This document shows positions 55,142 to 63,715 of a stretch of 64,000 bases of DNA, one piece after another (within the stretch, counting starts at the first letter, position 1; each line of letters begins with the position of its first letter). This DNA is from Myxococcota bacterium (GTDB lineage: Bacteria; Myxococcota_C; UBA6777). The position numbers were made by a program, and so were the translations under genes. The stretch covers positions 1 through 64,000 of the forward strand of contig JAKLKB010000015.1 in the NCBI GenBank assembly GCA_023150835.1, given 5' to 3'. The notes beneath the pieces are model-generated. The model saw nothing but the letters and a program-made list of their open reading frames with translations, had not been told where the DNA came from and did not search any database.

Positions 55142-56239
55142 TCAGCGTTGGGGAGAGCGCGCAGGAGGCGCGATCGATGCACCGCCGTTGCGCAGGCTTT
55201 GCACCAGCCGCTCCAACGGGGCGCGTGATGTTTCACGGAACAACACTTCTGCATTCGGACTGCCGGGCGCTCGCTCCATACGATGGCAAAATAGATACGG
55301 CCCTAACTTTTGCACATCCTCGGGACTCACATAATCCCGACCGTGTATAGCTGCTCGCGCTTGCAAGGCTGGCAACGCCAACACCAAGCTCCGTGTCGAG
55401 ATCCCCTGCAACACCCGACGATCTCGACGGATCTCTTGGGCGAGATCCACCAAAGCTTCGCGGATCGGCATCGAGACCTGCACACCACGGGCGATCGCCT
55501 TGCGGCAAGACAAGATATCCTCACGCGAAACGGGATCCAAAGTCGGGCGTGCGATCCGCGCATTTTTTAGTTGCAAAGCCAGCACTTCCATCTCGGACTC
55601 TCGATCGATGTAGTTCATCGGGATCTTGAACAAAAAACGATCGAGCTGTGGTGTCGGCAACGGATAGGTTCCCGTGACGTCCAACGGGTTTTGCGTGGCG
55701 ATCACAAAAAACAAATCATCCAACGGATACAAACGCCCATCCGCTGTCACTTGTTTCTCACCCATCGCTTCCAACATCGCGGCTTGGACTTTGGGCGGAG
55801 TTCGGTTGATCTCGTCCGCAAGCAAAAGGTGCGTAAACACAGGTCCCGGATTGAACGAAAAAGTTCCTGTTTGCGGTTGAAACACCGAAACACCCGTGAT
55901 ATCCGAAGGCAATAGATCTGGCGTAAACTGTATCCGCCGAAACGTAGGAAACTCCGTCTTTTCGCTCTGGATCGAACGCCCCAACGCTTTCGCCAAAGTC
56001 GTTTTTCCACTCCCTGGATAATCCTCTAACAGCACATGGCCATCCGCCAACAACGCCACCAACACCAACTCGATCACGTCATCGCGCCCCAAGATCGCCT
56101 GACGAAGATGCGCCCCGATCCCGCCAAATACCCGCCGCGTCAACTCCAACATCAAACGCAATTCTTCGGCACTTGCTTGTCCTGTGGATTCGTTTTGACC
56201 CCACGAAAACGACGCGCCGCTTGCGTAGCCCATCTCCAT
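55142..56239 (-). CDS. MoxR-family AAA+ ATPase
   Basis: A 365-residue AAA+ chaperone-like ATPase. It shows GRDDVIELVLVALLADGHVL, the Walker A EDYPGSGKTTLAKAL, QFTPDLLPSDITG, the Walker B LLADEINRTPPKVQAAMLEA, sensor 1 VIATQNPLD and the PTPQLDRFLF motif typical of MoxR. It probably remodels or activates the DUF58/TgpA membrane proteins encoded downstream. Of the upstream starts, ATG 56239 (MEMGYASG) has AAAGG upstream; 56320 is less likely. First gene of the seven-gene run to tatD. Confidence 0.92.
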   Translation of the reverse strand: MEMGYASGASFSWGQNESTGQASAEELRLMLELTRRVFGGIGAHLRQAILGRDDVIELVLVALLADGHVLLEDYPGSGKTTLAKALGRSIQSEKTEFPTFRRIQFTPDLLPSDITGVSVFQPQTGTFSFNPGPVFTHLLLADEINRTPPKVQAAMLEAMGEKQVTADGRLYPLDDLFFVIATQNPLDVTGTYPLPTPQLDRFLFKIPMNYIDRESEMEVLALQLKNARIARPTLDPVSREDILSCRKAIARGVQVSMPIREALVDLAQEIRRDRRVLQGISTRSLVLALPALQARAAIHGRDYVSPEDVQKLGPYLFCHRMERAPGSPNAEVLFRETSRAPLERLVQSLRNGGASIAPPARSPQR

Positions 56240-56395
56240 GCTCTGCGCCTTTCTTCTTTCGAAGCCTCTTGTGTTCGAGCGTATCGCATCGGGTGGCTCG
56301 ATTCGACCATCACCCCGCACTACGCTCCGCCTTCATCCCGCCCAATATCGCCTTCTGCTCCCACCTCGTCAACTCTGCTCCACCAAAAGCCGTGA

Positions 56396-56505
56396 TACGA
56401 TATCCAAGTGATGCGTACACAAAGAATAGCGCACAGACGCCCTTATGGTTGGGCAGTGGCTGCCCCTACGTCTTTACGATAGAACGATGGGCGGATTTCG
56501 TATGA
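56396..56505 (+). repeat. Interspersed palindromic repeat, family 1, copy D
   Basis: A ~110-bp element between the start of the MoxR gene and the end of the HD-GYP gene. It begins TACGATATCC, contains GGTTGGGCAGTGGCTGCCCC and ends GGGCGGATTTCGTATGA. The ends are imperfect inverted repeats of each other. Apart from it, the 56240-56566 spacer shows nothing else. Confidence 0.88.
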
Positions 56506-56566
56506 GGTGGTTTTCAAGCGACGCAAACGCGGCTTTTTTGGCTCACGGCGTCACTCCGAACCACCC

Positions 56567-58789
56567 TTACGTCGCGGAGGTCGGCACGTGGCCGTGACGT
56601 TCTTTGAGATCGACAAAAAGCTGCTCACACCGCAAGAACGCATCCACCACCACAGGATCAAAGTGTTTTGCATATTCGCGCAACAACATCCCCTTGGCCT
56701 CCTCGTGCGTAAAAGCACGCGGACGGTACACACGCACCGATGTCACGGCATCATAAACATCTGCAACCGTCACGATCCGCGCTGCAAGCGGGATATCGTC
56801 ACCACGCAAACCTTGCGGATACCCTTTGCCATCGAAACGCTCGTGATGACACAAGGCGATCAATTGCGCCATCTTCAAAAAGTCCACTCCTTCGAGGACT
56901 TCTGCACCGATGGTCGTGTGCGTCTTCATGATCTCGTACTCTTCCTCCGACAAACGCCCCCCCTTCAACAAGATATGATCTTCGATCCCGACTTTTCCGA
57001 TATCATGCAACGGACTCGAATCGAAGATCTCCCGAATAAACAAGTCATCCACTTGTTTTTGATATGGCGAATATGGAGCCGCCAGATCTTCCGCAAGCAC
57101 CCGACTATAATGGCTGATCCGCCGAAGGTGCGCTCCCGTCTCATCGTCCCGTTTTTCCGCAAGCTGCGCCAGTTTTGACATCGCCACTAGCTGCGTGCGT
57201 TGCCGATCCAAAAACTCCCGAACGATGCTGATCTGAAATCCCAGCGTCACCGAATAAGACATCAAGATCGCCGCATCTGTCCGTTGCACAGGACGGCCAT
57301 AATTAAACAACACCAAACGACCAATACTCCCCGTCATCGCATGTAACGGGCAGCACACAAAGTTGGCGATATGACCCCCCAAAATCCGCAATAACTCTTG
57401 GGGGGGAGGCGGAAGCTGCGAAAGATGCAAGTCCGAAGGCAACCCGATCTGATTGAAGATCACCCCTCCTGAACGTGCCGGAAACAGAATCGAAAGCTCT
57501 GGACCCGGAATTAGCGGAGCCATCACCACCACTCGCTGCATCGCATCACGCCCAAAAACCGTCACACGCAGCCGCGTCCCTTCTTCGCGCAACACCAACG
57601 CATACGGCGGCAATCGATCCCCTGCACGCCGCGACAACATCCGATCCAACGTCCGACGAAACAACTCTAACTCTCGCGGTTCTTCCATCCGAAAATCCAG
57701 CAATAGCTGCTCATTAAATTGCGCGATCTCGATGTGCTGTTGAAAAGATTCCCGTAGCTCCGCTTCTGCCAAGCGTGCGCCCAACATATAACCCACTTTT
57801 TGCGCGATCAGCGCCAGAAGATCCTTCTCCAATCCCTGCAAGGTCTCAGGATTCAAAAAGTACATCCCCAGCACGCCCAAAAATTGTTGGTGGCTGTCAC
57901 GGATCGGCTGCCCCCAAAATGTGACGTCCCGCATCATCAACTCGGGATAATGACGAGCCACTTCTTCCGCTTCCATCGTCACCACACGCTGCTTTTGCTG
58001 CACCTGCATCTCTGGCTCGTTCGCCCCCCATTCAAGGGCTTTGTAGCCTGCTGCCGCACTCAATCGCAGACCCGACGAAAACACGCTGATCCGCAAAGCT
58101 TCCACACCCAAGATCTTGCGCAAACGTTGACACAAAGTATTCAAAAAGCCCTCGGTGTCTGTGTTTGGCACGATGCTCACATCATAAAGCTCGGAGATGA
58201 CGCGGTTTTGATATTCAAGCTGGCGGTTTCGCGTGTGCAACTCTTGCGCAAGACGCTTGTTTTGAACGCGCAAGCGGCTCTGTTCCGCCACCCGATCCAA
58301 TGTCAACGAAAGATCCGACATTGTAGATGTCTTCAACAAATAGCCCGAAGCACCCCATTTGACCGCCTCGATCGCACGTTCCTCTGTCGAATAGCCCGTC
58401 AAGATCACCACCGCTTGCTCGCTGTCACGTGCGCGGATCTTTTGCAACAACGACAGTCCGTCCACCTCGGGCATCAACAGATCACTCACCACCACATCGC
58501 ACCACGCTTCATCCAACCATTCCAGCGCTTCCATCGCGCTTTGCGCGACGTGGACCTCCCACCCCTTGCGCCGCAAATAACGTCCCCATGGCTCCATCAC
58601 ATCGCGATCATCGTCCACCAACAACACGCGATAAGGCCCCTCATACATCGCACGATGCTCGACCGTCACCGACCGACTTGACACGACTACTTCGGAAAGC
58701 TCGCCGCTTGACGGCAACACCTCCAAAGAAACGGACTCTGCTCTCTTTTCGCTCACCCGATCCTCTTCCGTCTGTGATGTCTTTAGCAT
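56567..58789 (-). CDS. Response regulator with HD-GYP output domain
   Basis: A 740-residue signalling protein, predicted to degrade cyclic di-GMP when phosphorylated. A receiver domain lies at ~52-170 (RVLLVDDDRD; phospho-acceptor Asp103 in VVSDLLMPEVDG). A coiled-coil linker, a GAF-like region (~200-340) and a second sensor-like region follow, then a C-terminal HD-GYP domain with HDIGKVGIEDHILLKGG, the EYEIMKTHTTIGAEVL segment, ALCHHERFDGKGYPQGL (the GYP motif) and VADVYDAVTS. ATG 58789 is preferred over GTG 58795 because GGGGA lies six bases upstream. No histidine kinase is adjacent, so the partner is elsewhere. Confidence 0.92.
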   Translation of the reverse strand: MLKTSQTEEDRVSEKRAESVSLEVLPSSGELSEVVVSSRSVTVEHRAMYEGPYRVLLVDDDRDVMEPWGRYLRRKGWEVHVAQSAMEALEWLDEAWCDVVVSDLLMPEVDGLSLLQKIRARDSEQAVVILTGYSTEERAIEAVKWGASGYLLKTSTMSDLSLTLDRVAEQSRLRVQNKRLAQELHTRNRQLEYQNRVISELYDVSIVPNTDTEGFLNTLCQRLRKILGVEALRISVFSSGLRLSAAAGYKALEWGANEPEMQVQQKQRVVTMEAEEVARHYPELMMRDVTFWGQPIRDSHQQFLGVLGMYFLNPETLQGLEKDLLALIAQKVGYMLGARLAEAELRESFQQHIEIAQFNEQLLLDFRMEEPRELELFRRTLDRMLSRRAGDRLPPYALVLREEGTRLRVTVFGRDAMQRVVVMAPLIPGPELSILFPARSGGVIFNQIGLPSDLHLSQLPPPPQELLRILGGHIANFVCCPLHAMTGSIGRLVLFNYGRPVQRTDAAILMSYSVTLGFQISIVREFLDRQRTQLVAMSKLAQLAEKRDDETGAHLRRISHYSRVLAEDLAAPYSPYQKQVDDLFIREIFDSSPLHDIGKVGIEDHILLKGGRLSEEEYEIMKTHTTIGAEVLEGVDFLKMAQLIALCHHERFDGKGYPQGLRGDDIPLAARIVTVADVYDAVTSVRVYRPRAFTHEEAKGMLLREYAKHFDPVVVDAFLRCEQLFVDLKERHGHVPTSAT

Positions 58790-58859
58790 CGCCACTCCCC
58801 ATCACTCGTTTGCAAAAGCCTCTTTTTCGATCCAATAGGCGTTACACATTCGATAAGTT

Positions 58860-58976
58860 TTGTGGGGCTTTGCCCCATACCCCACAAGGGAACCCTGCTC
58901 CCTTGACCCCGTATCAGCGGGACAAACAGACGTTTTTCAAACAAACAACAGCTCCGCTTGATGTACCACGAACACG
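58860..58976 (-). repeat. Interspersed palindrome-rich repeat, family 2, copy 2
   Basis: Read on the - strand it aligns along ~115 bp with 11731-11920: GTGTTCG, GGTTTGAAAA-like, CCCGC..ACGGGGTCAAGGG, TCCCTTGTGGGG and GGGGCAAAGCCCCAC. Only one copy of the left-hand unit is present here. It fills most of the spacer 58790-59065. Confidence 0.82.
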
Positions 58977-59065
58977 GGGGGGCTTATCAACAATTCGCTC
59001 CTAGGACAACAAAGAAAGTCGAAACAACAGTACGACAACTGCTTACAAAAACACAAGATGCCACC

Positions 59066-60268
59066 TCAGCAAAGATCGACCGCTCGCTGCGCCGCGACGT
59101 AACGATCCAAACGGGCGTAGTCTTGGCCGAGCACGATGCTTTGATAGGCTTTATCGCTTCCAAACAGCGACAACGCCGCCTGCCCCTGTTGAGAACCGAT
59201 CTCCACCAACAACCACCCCTGCGGCTTCAAAAACCTCGGAGCTTCCCGCACGATCCGACGCACGATGTCCAAACCATCCTCTCCAGCCTCCAGCGCCAAA
59301 TGCGGCTCATAATCACGCACCTCACGTTGAAGGCCCGCCATCTCATCCCTTCGGATGTACGGCGGGTTTGACACGATTAGATCAAAAGACTGCCCTTCCA
59401 CCGACGACCACAGATCCCCTTCGACAAGACGGATCCGCTGCGAAAAGCCCAAGGCTTCGATGTTTTTGCGCGCAACCTCCAAGGCTCCAACCGAGATATC
59501 CGAAGCCCACACCGTCGCCCTCGGAAACTCGCTCGCCAACGCACACGCCAACGCACCCGAACCCGTACACAAATCCAAAAACCGCCATTCTTTCAACCGA
59601 ACACGACTCTCTTTTTCCTTTGATGATTCGATTTGCTCCGACGCTTCGGCTTGTTCGATGCCTGCGTTTTCGTCCGATGCTTCGGCTTGTTCGATGCCTG
59701 CGTTTTCGTCCGATGCTTCGGCTTGTTCGATGCCTGCGTTTTCGTCCGATGCTTCGGCTTGTTCGATGCCTGCGTTTTCGTCCGATGCTTCGGCCTGTTC
59801 GGCGGTGTTTGTGTGGGAAGCTTCTTTTGATCGTGCCGAAAGATCAGGCTGTTGCTCGTTCCAACGCAAGACCTTTTTGGGGCGGGTTGATGTGAAAGCC
59901 TCGGAAAATTCGATCTCTCCAGACACAGAAGCCCGAAGGCGGCGACAAGCTTCTTCGACAAGGCACTCTGTTTCGGGGCGAGGGATCAAAACACGAGGAT
60001 CGACGGCGAATGTCAGCGACCAAAACTCTTGGGTTCCCAAGATGTATTGGGTGGGTTCGCGGCTGGTTCGACGTTTTAAAAGGGCCTTGTATCCGGCCAA
60101 TTCTTCTGCGGTAAGGGGTTTCTGATATCGTAGATACAAGTCGACCCGCGACATCGCCAACGAATGCCCCAACAACAGTTCTGCGGTACGTTTTGGAGCG
60201 TCGATCTCGTTCTTTTTCAGGTAGGTAGCGCTCCACTCCAACACCTTCCCAACGGTCCAATCCAACAT
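59066..60268 (-). CDS. prmC: Release factor glutamine methyltransferase with a repeat insertion
   Basis: A 400-residue SAM-dependent methyltransferase (HemK/PrmC) that methylates the Gln of the GGQ motif of release factors. The N-terminal helical domain (1-100, with EPTQYILGTQEFW and VLIPRPETE) and the catalytic domain (motif I LDLCTGSGAL at 231-240, NPPY at 301-304) are both intact. Between them, residues ~112-227 are an insertion absent from ordinary PrmC (~280 residues): an Arg/Ser/Thr-rich part, then four 12-residue EASDENAGIEQA units. The ATG at 60268 begins one base after the prfA stop, the usual prfA-prmC pairing, so enzyme and substrate are co-expressed. Confidence 0.94.
   Translation of the reverse strand: MLDWTVGKVLEWSATYLKKNEIDAPKRTAELLLGHSLAMSRVDLYLRYQKPLTAEELAGYKALLKRRTSREPTQYILGTQEFWSLTFAVDPRVLIPRPETECLVEEACRRLRASVSGEIEFSEAFTSTRPKKVLRWNEQQPDLSARSKEASHTNTAEQAEASDENAGIEQAEASDENAGIEQAEASDENAGIEQAEASDENAGIEQAEASEQIESSKEKESRVRLKEWRFLDLCTGSGALACALASEFPRATVWASDISVGALEVARKNIEALGFSQRIRLVEGDLWSSVEGQSFDLIVSNPPYIRRDEMAGLQREVRDYEPHLALEAGEDGLDIVRRIVREAPRFLKPQGWLLVEIGSQQGQAALSLFGSDKAYQSIVLGQDYARLDRYVAAQRAVDLC
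59641..59800 (-). repeat. Four 36-bp in-frame repeats inside prmC
   Basis: Units containing GATGCCTGCGTTTTCGTC start at 59657, 59693, 59729 and 59765 and encode EASDENAGIEQA. The copies are almost identical in DNA. Confidence 0.95.
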
Positions 60269-60269
60269 C

Positions 60270-61373
60270 TTAGCGTTCCTCGGCCATCGAAGTGGCCCCT
60301 GCTTTGAGCATCTCAGCCTGCATCGAAGAGGTGAGCGGCTCGATCATGTCCTGTAATGCGCCGTTGACCACTTGATCCAACTTGTACAAAGTCAACGAGA
60401 TGCGGTGATCCGTCACGCGGTTTTGTGGGAAGTTGTAGGTGCGGATCTTTTCCGAACGATCGCCCGATCCGATCTGAGAACGCCGCATCGCCGTCTCTTC
60501 GGCCTTTTTGCGTTCGAGTTCCATATCGTACAACCGCGAGCGCAAAACGGTCAGCGCTTTGGCTTTGTTCTTGTGTTGAGACTTTTCGTCTTGGCAAGTC
60601 ACCACCAACCCCGTCGGCAAGTGCGTGATCCGCACCGCCGAATCGGTGGTGTTGACGCTCTGTCCGCCCGGTCCGCTCGAACGATACACATCGATCTTCA
60701 GGTCTTTCTCTTCGATCTGGACGTCGACTTCTTCTGCTTCGGGCAAGACCGCCACCGTCACCGCAGAAGTATGCACGCGCCCTTGTGTTTCCGTCGCTGG
60801 AACCCGCTGAACGCGATGCACACCGCTTTCCCACTTCAATCGCGAATACACACGATCCCCTTGGATCTGTGCGATCACTTCCTTGTATCCGCCCAAGCCC
60901 GTCTCGTTGGCATCCAAGATCTCGACCCGCCATCGCATCCGCTCTGCATAACGCAGATACATCCGAAACAGCTCTGCCGCAAACAAGGTCGCTTCATCGC
61001 CCCCCGTGCCCGCTCGGATCTCCAAGATGACGTTGCGTGCGTCGTTGGGATCTTTCGGCAACAACAAGATCTGCAAACGCTCGCTCAATCTCTCCAATTC
61101 ACCGCGTGTTTGCTCGATCTCTTCGCGGCACATCGCCAACAACTCACCGTCGCTCTCGGTTTGCTCCATCTGTTGGGCATCCTTCAACGCCTGTTCCGTT
61201 TCGCGGTACGCACGAAACACGCTCGTGATCTCCCTGATCTCGGCGTGTTCACGGCCAAGCTTTTGCTGAAGCTCGCGATCCTCCCAGATATTTGGGTCTG
61301 CCAGATCGCGTTCGATCTTCTCGAACTTTTGCTCAACGCCCTTCAATTGTTCCACCAACGCTGTATTCAACAT
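60270..61373 (-). CDS. prfA: Peptide chain release factor 1
   Basis: A 367-residue RF1 that terminates translation at UAA and UAG. It has the PxT stop-recognition tripeptide as PAT at 192-194 (RVPATETQGRVHTS) and the catalytic GGQ at 236-238 in SGPGGQSVNTTDSAVRITH; the Pro before GGQ is a known variant of the common Ala. The acidic helical N-terminal domain and GTGGDEATLFAAEL are typical. The start at ATG 61373 has AAGGTG upstream. It is co-transcribed with prmC. The 61374-61484 stretch upstream presumably contains the promoter, but I found no good match. Confidence 0.97.
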   Translation of the reverse strand: MLNTALVEQLKGVEQKFEKIERDLADPNIWEDRELQQKLGREHAEIREITSVFRAYRETEQALKDAQQMEQTESDGELLAMCREEIEQTRGELERLSERLQILLLPKDPNDARNVILEIRAGTGGDEATLFAAELFRMYLRYAERMRWRVEILDANETGLGGYKEVIAQIQGDRVYSRLKWESGVHRVQRVPATETQGRVHTSAVTVAVLPEAEEVDVQIEEKDLKIDVYRSSGPGGQSVNTTDSAVRITHLPTGLVVTCQDEKSQHKNKAKALTVLRSRLYDMELERKKAEETAMRRSQIGSGDRSEKIRTYNFPQNRVTDHRISLTLYKLDQVVNGALQDMIEPLTSSMQAEMLKAGATSMAEER

Positions 61374-61484
61374 CGCTCGTCACCTTTCTAAGAAAGAAAT
61401 ACCCCGACTGTACGCCAACGCAAAAGGTCACGCGCCTGTCGACGGCTCAAGTTTCGATGATTTGGGAGATTTGGAGAAAGAAAA

Positions 61485-61504
61485 GAAAAAAAGCCCGAAC
61501 GGGC
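61485..61504 (-). terminator. Intrinsic-terminator-like hairpin on the - strand
   Basis: On the - strand GCCCGTTCGGGC (61504-61493) is followed directly by a run of eight T (61492-61485). The stem is short (4-5 bp) but G/C-rich. It points towards prfA, yet no - strand gene was found upstream of it in 61505-61836. Confidence 0.5.
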
Positions 61505-61836
61505 CGAGGGGAAGGGCTAGTGTTCGGAGAGTCTCACAAGAGGGCAGAAGCTCACAGACCGATGCGCTGCTGACGACTTGACAGCAAGGCGTGTCTTTCT
61601 ATACTGCGGTCTTTTCATCAAGGGCCTCCATCCGTCCTTCGCTCTGCGATGATCTCCATGCGAACGGCTTTCTGCGTACCACACACGGATCGCGAACGCA
61701 CGTTAAGAGACAAACCAACACTTGTCAACCCAAACTTTCGTCAGCTTCGGTGTTTGCTGCACTTGTCTGCACCACGATACCTCGGCCACCAAGCCGCTCG
61801 AACCGCCCACTCTCGACAGAAAGGAATTACTGCTTC

Positions 61837-63669
61837 ATGAAGCCTGTCAAACAAAGCCAGCCACCCGGCCTTTACGTCTTGTTTTTCGCAGAGGCATGGG
61901 AACGCTTTTCGTATTACGGTATGCGCGCTCTGCTTGTTCTCTACATGGTTGGACACCTCGACTTTGACAAGAACCAAGCTCTTTCGGTCTATGGGACTTA
62001 TACGGGCCTTGTTTATCTGACTCCCGTGTTGGGGGGCTATCTCGCAGACCGCTTTTTGGGGGCACGCAAGGCCATCCTGATCGGCGGGATCATCATGGCA
62101 TTGGGCCATCTCGCGATGGCCTTTGAGAGTATGCTCTATCCCGCCCTGACGTTGCTGATCATCGGAAACGGCTTCTTTAAGCCCAATATCTCGACGATCG
62201 TCGGCGGCCTCTACGAAGAAAAAGACGCACGCCGCGACGGTGGATTCGCGATCTTTTATATGGGCATCAACCTTGGGGCATTCTTTTCTCCCCTTGTCTG
62301 CGGCTCTTTGGGACAACAATACTACGAACTCACCCTTTTTGGGACCAAGATGCAGATCGGCGGATGGCACTGGGGCTTTGGAGCCGCAGGGATCGGTATG
62401 ATCATCGGCCTGCTCGTCTTTCTTGCCGGGCAGCGCTTCCTTGGCACCATCGGATTCCCTCCCCACATCACGAATCCCACCGCAGAAACACGACTTAACG
62501 CCAAAGACTGGCGCGATATCTTCTTGATGGTGATCGCGGCTTGTCTTGTGACGGCGGCGGTCATGCCTTTGTGGGAACCCACCAGTTGGGTCGTTCGCTT
62601 GATCCTCGGACTCGTTTTGATCAGCGTCTTTTTCTTCGGATGGACCGACGAATCTGGCTCACAACAGCACCATCACCAAGCCGAACAGCCCACACTCACC
62701 AAAGAAGAAACCGACCGCATCGTCTACATCCTCATGATGTGTGTGCCGATCATCGTCTTTTGGCTCGGCTTTGAACAAGCAGGCGGAACCTTTAACCTCT
62801 TTGCTCAAAACAACACCGCCCTCCCCCGCTACGCATACTGCGCCGCCAAAGAATCCAAAAAAGTCAAAGAATCCAACCTCTTCAACCTTAAACTCATCGG
62901 TCAAACCGAGTCTTTCAAGCGCGGTGAACAAAAGAAAAGCGCAAAAGATCCCAACCAAAAACCAACAGAACACTACAAGCCCAAGATCAAGTGTCTTCCA
63001 AGCGCTCCCCCCCAAGCCATCGCAGCCACCACCCCCAAGATCACTTGCCCCGCCAACGAAGTCGCCAAAGTCTGGGAGATGCCCGCCTCCTACTTCCAAT
63101 CGCTCAACCCGATGCTGATCATGCTACTCGCTCCGCTGTTTTCGCTGATGTGGCTGCGGATGGGCAACTGGAAAAAGCCCCCCTCCGTCACCACCAAGAT
63201 GTCTTTTGGCGTCCTGTTCTTGGGGATCGGCTTTATCATTATGTTCGCTGGAGCGGCCTTTACCGCTCATGGGCGTGTCAATCCAATGTGGCTTGTCGGC
63301 GTCTATTTCTTCCACACCGTCGGCGAGTTGTGCTTGTCACCTGTCGGCCTTTCGATGGTCACCAAGGTCGCTCCCTTGCGCCTTGTCTCCTTGATGATGG
63401 GCGTCTTCTTCGCTGCCACCGCCAGCGCCAACTATCTCGCTGGGAACCTCGAACAACTCCTCGACAAAGAGATGATCGCCGGTCCCATCGACCTGATCAG
63501 CGTCAAGATCGTCGCTCTCTTGGGCATCTCTGAAAATGCCCTCACCTGCGAGATGTACGGATTTATGCGCATCAGCGTCTTTGTTACCGTCCTTTCTGTT
63601 GTCTCTTTCGTCTTCTTCCTCCTCACCCGCAAAGTCGTTGAACGCCTCTCACACGGACGCTCCGCCTGA
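61837..63669 (+). CDS. POT-family (PTR2) proton-coupled peptide transporter
   Basis: A 610-residue major-facilitator transporter for di/tripeptides. It carries the proton-coupling ExxERFxYYG motif as EAWERFSYYGMRALLVLYM, then GGYLADRFLGARKAIL, GNGFFKPNISTIVGGLY (PTR2 signature) and about 14 membrane helices. A soluble insertion of ~75 residues after FNLFAQNN (about 62,820-63,075), with three Cys and many Lys/Pro, precedes VWEMPASYFQSLNP. ATG 61837 is chosen because family homology begins within ten residues; AAAGGA lies ~11 bases upstream. Longer readings add unrelated sequence. The upstream spacer 61505-61836 shows no other gene. Confidence 0.92.
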   Translation: MKPVKQSQPPGLYVLFFAEAWERFSYYGMRALLVLYMVGHLDFDKNQALSVYGTYTGLVYLTPVLGGYLADRFLGARKAILIGGIIMALGHLAMAFESMLYPALTLLIIGNGFFKPNISTIVGGLYEEKDARRDGGFAIFYMGINLGAFFSPLVCGSLGQQYYELTLFGTKMQIGGWHWGFGAAGIGMIIGLLVFLAGQRFLGTIGFPPHITNPTAETRLNAKDWRDIFLMVIAACLVTAAVMPLWEPTSWVVRLILGLVLISVFFFGWTDESGSQQHHHQAEQPTLTKEETDRIVYILMMCVPIIVFWLGFEQAGGTFNLFAQNNTALPRYAYCAAKESKKVKESNLFNLKLIGQTESFKRGEQKKSAKDPNQKPTEHYKPKIKCLPSAPPQAIAATTPKITCPANEVAKVWEMPASYFQSLNPMLIMLLAPLFSLMWLRMGNWKKPPSVTTKMSFGVLFLGIGFIIMFAGAAFTAHGRVNPMWLVGVYFFHTVGELCLSPVGLSMVTKVAPLRLVSLMMGVFFAATASANYLAGNLEQLLDKEMIAGPIDLISVKIVALLGISENALTCEMYGFMRISVFVTVLSVVSFVFFLLTRKVVERLSHGRSA

Positions 63670-63715
63670 TCTCAACACTTCCTTACCAACCCTGCACGAT
63701 ACATGGGAGCGCGTG

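Noticed and set aside
61505-61836. rpmE or a signal-recognition/tRNA gene before prfA
   Set aside because: No L31-like reading frame, no tRNA T-loop sequence and no SRP RNA core could be found on either strand.
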